A stretch of 6,798 nucleotides of DNA from positions 1 through 6,798 of the forward strand of contig JADHXT010000195.1 in the NCBI GenBank assembly GCA_016782825.1. The letters are read 5' to 3'. Of this stretch, positions 6,337-6,798 are shown one piece after another. Source of the DNA: Candidatus Brocadiia bacterium (GTDB lineage: Bacteria > Planctomycetota > PUPC01 > DSUN01). Each line of letters begins with the position of its first letter. The stretch's first letter is position 1. Under the pieces are notes generated by a model. The model saw only the letters and a program-made list of their open reading frames with translations. It was not told the origin of the DNA and searched no databases. Both the position numbers and the translations under genes were made by a program.

Positions 6337-6360
6337 TGGCTCCCCGACGAGGACTCGAAC
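6337..6360 (-). other. tRNA 3'-end fragment (Asn-like), possible attachment-site scar
   Basis: Read on the minus strand, the segment gives G53 and the T-loop TTCGAGT, then CCTCG as the 3' T-stem strand, TCGGGGA as the 3' acceptor strand, discriminator G and an encoded CCA ending at 6337. The acceptor strand, G73 and CCA resemble bacterial tRNA-Asn. The 5' T-stem strand would need CGAGG but reads TCGAG, and no anticodon or D arm follows, because the right-hand coding region ends 15 bases further on. So this is not a functional tRNA. Duplicated tRNA 3' ends are what tyrosine-recombinase integration leaves behind, but no integrase is in the window. Confidence 0.45.
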
Positions 6361-6371
6361 TCGAACCCGAA
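6354..6371. repeat. Three-copy 6-bp tandem repeat
   Basis: CTCGAA, CTCGAA and CCCGAA follow one another directly, overlapping the T-loop end of the tRNA-like fragment. Replication slippage here could explain why the fragment departs from a normal T-arm after base 6360. Confidence 0.7.
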
Positions 6372-6375
6372 CCGA

Positions 6376-6798
6376 TCATATATTGTCCACGAAGAAATAG
6401 ACTTCGGTATGCGCTCGGTTCGTCAAGATGAAGTACCGATACCCGATGGGGCCATCACGACTCTCATATATCTCTGGCTCCGCAAGCCTTCCAGGGTCGG
6501 GCCATCCCTCTCTACTGAACGCAGGGTAGGTATTCCGCATGAAGATAGGGGCTCTTATCGGGTCAGTATCAATTCGGTCATACTCCCGCGCCTCCAAGAC
6601 CTTCCGCATGTCCTGTGGCGCCAAAGCAAAGTGGAGCACTGCTCTCTCTTCACGGGTCCCCCGCCCGTAGTCGAACCGAAGAAGTCGCACCGAGGCCGGC
6701 ACGGGACTCACTACAAGACGCTTCAGCAGTGAGTGGCCGCTCGGGTAGTGGGCGGAATAGAAGCGCCACAGGACGAACAGGCAGTACAACAGGAAACA
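6376..6798 (-). CDS. Membrane-anchored or exported small protein of unknown function (5' partial)
   Basis: The frame is open from the right edge to TGA at 6378-6376, giving at least 140 residues. The only start-like codon near the edge is a TTG (6789) inside a hydrophobic run that continues to the edge, so the true start probably lies outside. The visible N-terminus (FLLYCLFVLWRFYS) looks like the end of a membrane segment or signal anchor. The rest is soluble: PVPASVRLLRFDY, then AVLHFALAPQDMRKVLEA, a Pro/Trp stretch (SREGWPDPGRL), and a C-terminal strand pair (YRYFILTN, TEVYFFVDNI) that ends the protein. This gene uses AGA, ATA and CTT codons several times, unlike the strongly G/C-ending genes to its left. 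I do not recognise the family; small lipid- or membrane-anchored proteins with such a strand-rich end are common in large-genome bacteria. Confidence 0.75.
   Translation of the reverse strand, partial: CFLLYCLFVLWRFYSAHYPSGHSLLKRLVVSPVPASVRLLRFDYGRGTREERAVLHFALAPQDMRKVLEAREYDRIDTDPIRAPIFMRNTYPAFSREGWPDPGRLAEPEIYESRDGPIGYRYFILTNRAHTEVYFFVDNI

Larger units (their letters stand above)
6085..6375. other. Gene-free stretch between the 382-aa gene and the right-hand partial gene
   Basis: No reading frame here shows a convincing start or protein-like composition; the frames crossing it are Arg/Gly/Pro-rich shadows. It holds, from right to left, a tRNA 3'-end-like fragment with a short tandem repeat, a perfect GC hairpin, a promoter-like site and the Shine-Dalgarno of the 382-aa gene. 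About 110 bases (6198-6309) show nothing I can name. Confidence 0.6.

Overview
All six supportable genes lie on the minus strand, so the window reads right to left. Most of it is GC-rich with strongly G/C-ending codons. A signal-peptide-bearing PQQ-like beta-propeller, a secreted right-handed beta-helix (GH141-like) protein and a signal-peptide-bearing O-methyltransferase together suggest an uncultured Planctomycetota or related PVC-group bacterium. This is inferred from gene content; no phylogenetic marker is present.

Layout in transcription order: (1) 6798-6376, a 5'-partial small protein with a hydrophobic N-terminus and codon use unlike its neighbours. (2) 6375-6085, a gene-free stretch holding a fragment that reads as the 3' end of a tRNA (Asn-like), a perfect GC hairpin and a promoter-like site. 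(3) 6084-4936, a 382-aa cysteine-rich protein without a signal peptide, possibly a papain-like (BtrH/C39-type) fold. (4) 4840-3593, a secreted PQQ-type beta-propeller. (5) 3379-2678, a class I SAM O-methyltransferase with a Sec-like signal. (6) 2634-517, a secreted 705-aa right-handed beta-helix protein resembling GH141 glycosidases, 43 nt after gene 5 and probably co-transcribed with it. (7) 423-1, a secreted protein of unknown function, cut by the left edge.

Four of the six products carry Sec-type signal peptides, so the left two thirds encode mostly envelope or extracellular proteins. The beta-helix enzyme would act on complex plant or algal polysaccharides. The propeller could be a scaffold or binding protein. 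Nothing in the sequence proves a shared pathway. Four genes are preceded by a similar sigma70-like arrangement (TTGA-N at -35, a 17 or 18 nt spacer, TA-starting -10), which suggests separate transcription starts under a housekeeping-type sigma factor.

I do not see a clear new defence or mobile system. The most interesting signals are the tRNA 3'-end fragment at the junction with the compositionally different right-hand gene (possible attachment-site scar), the exported methyltransferase with an altered metal-ligand motif, and the unassigned cysteine-rich 382-aa protein.
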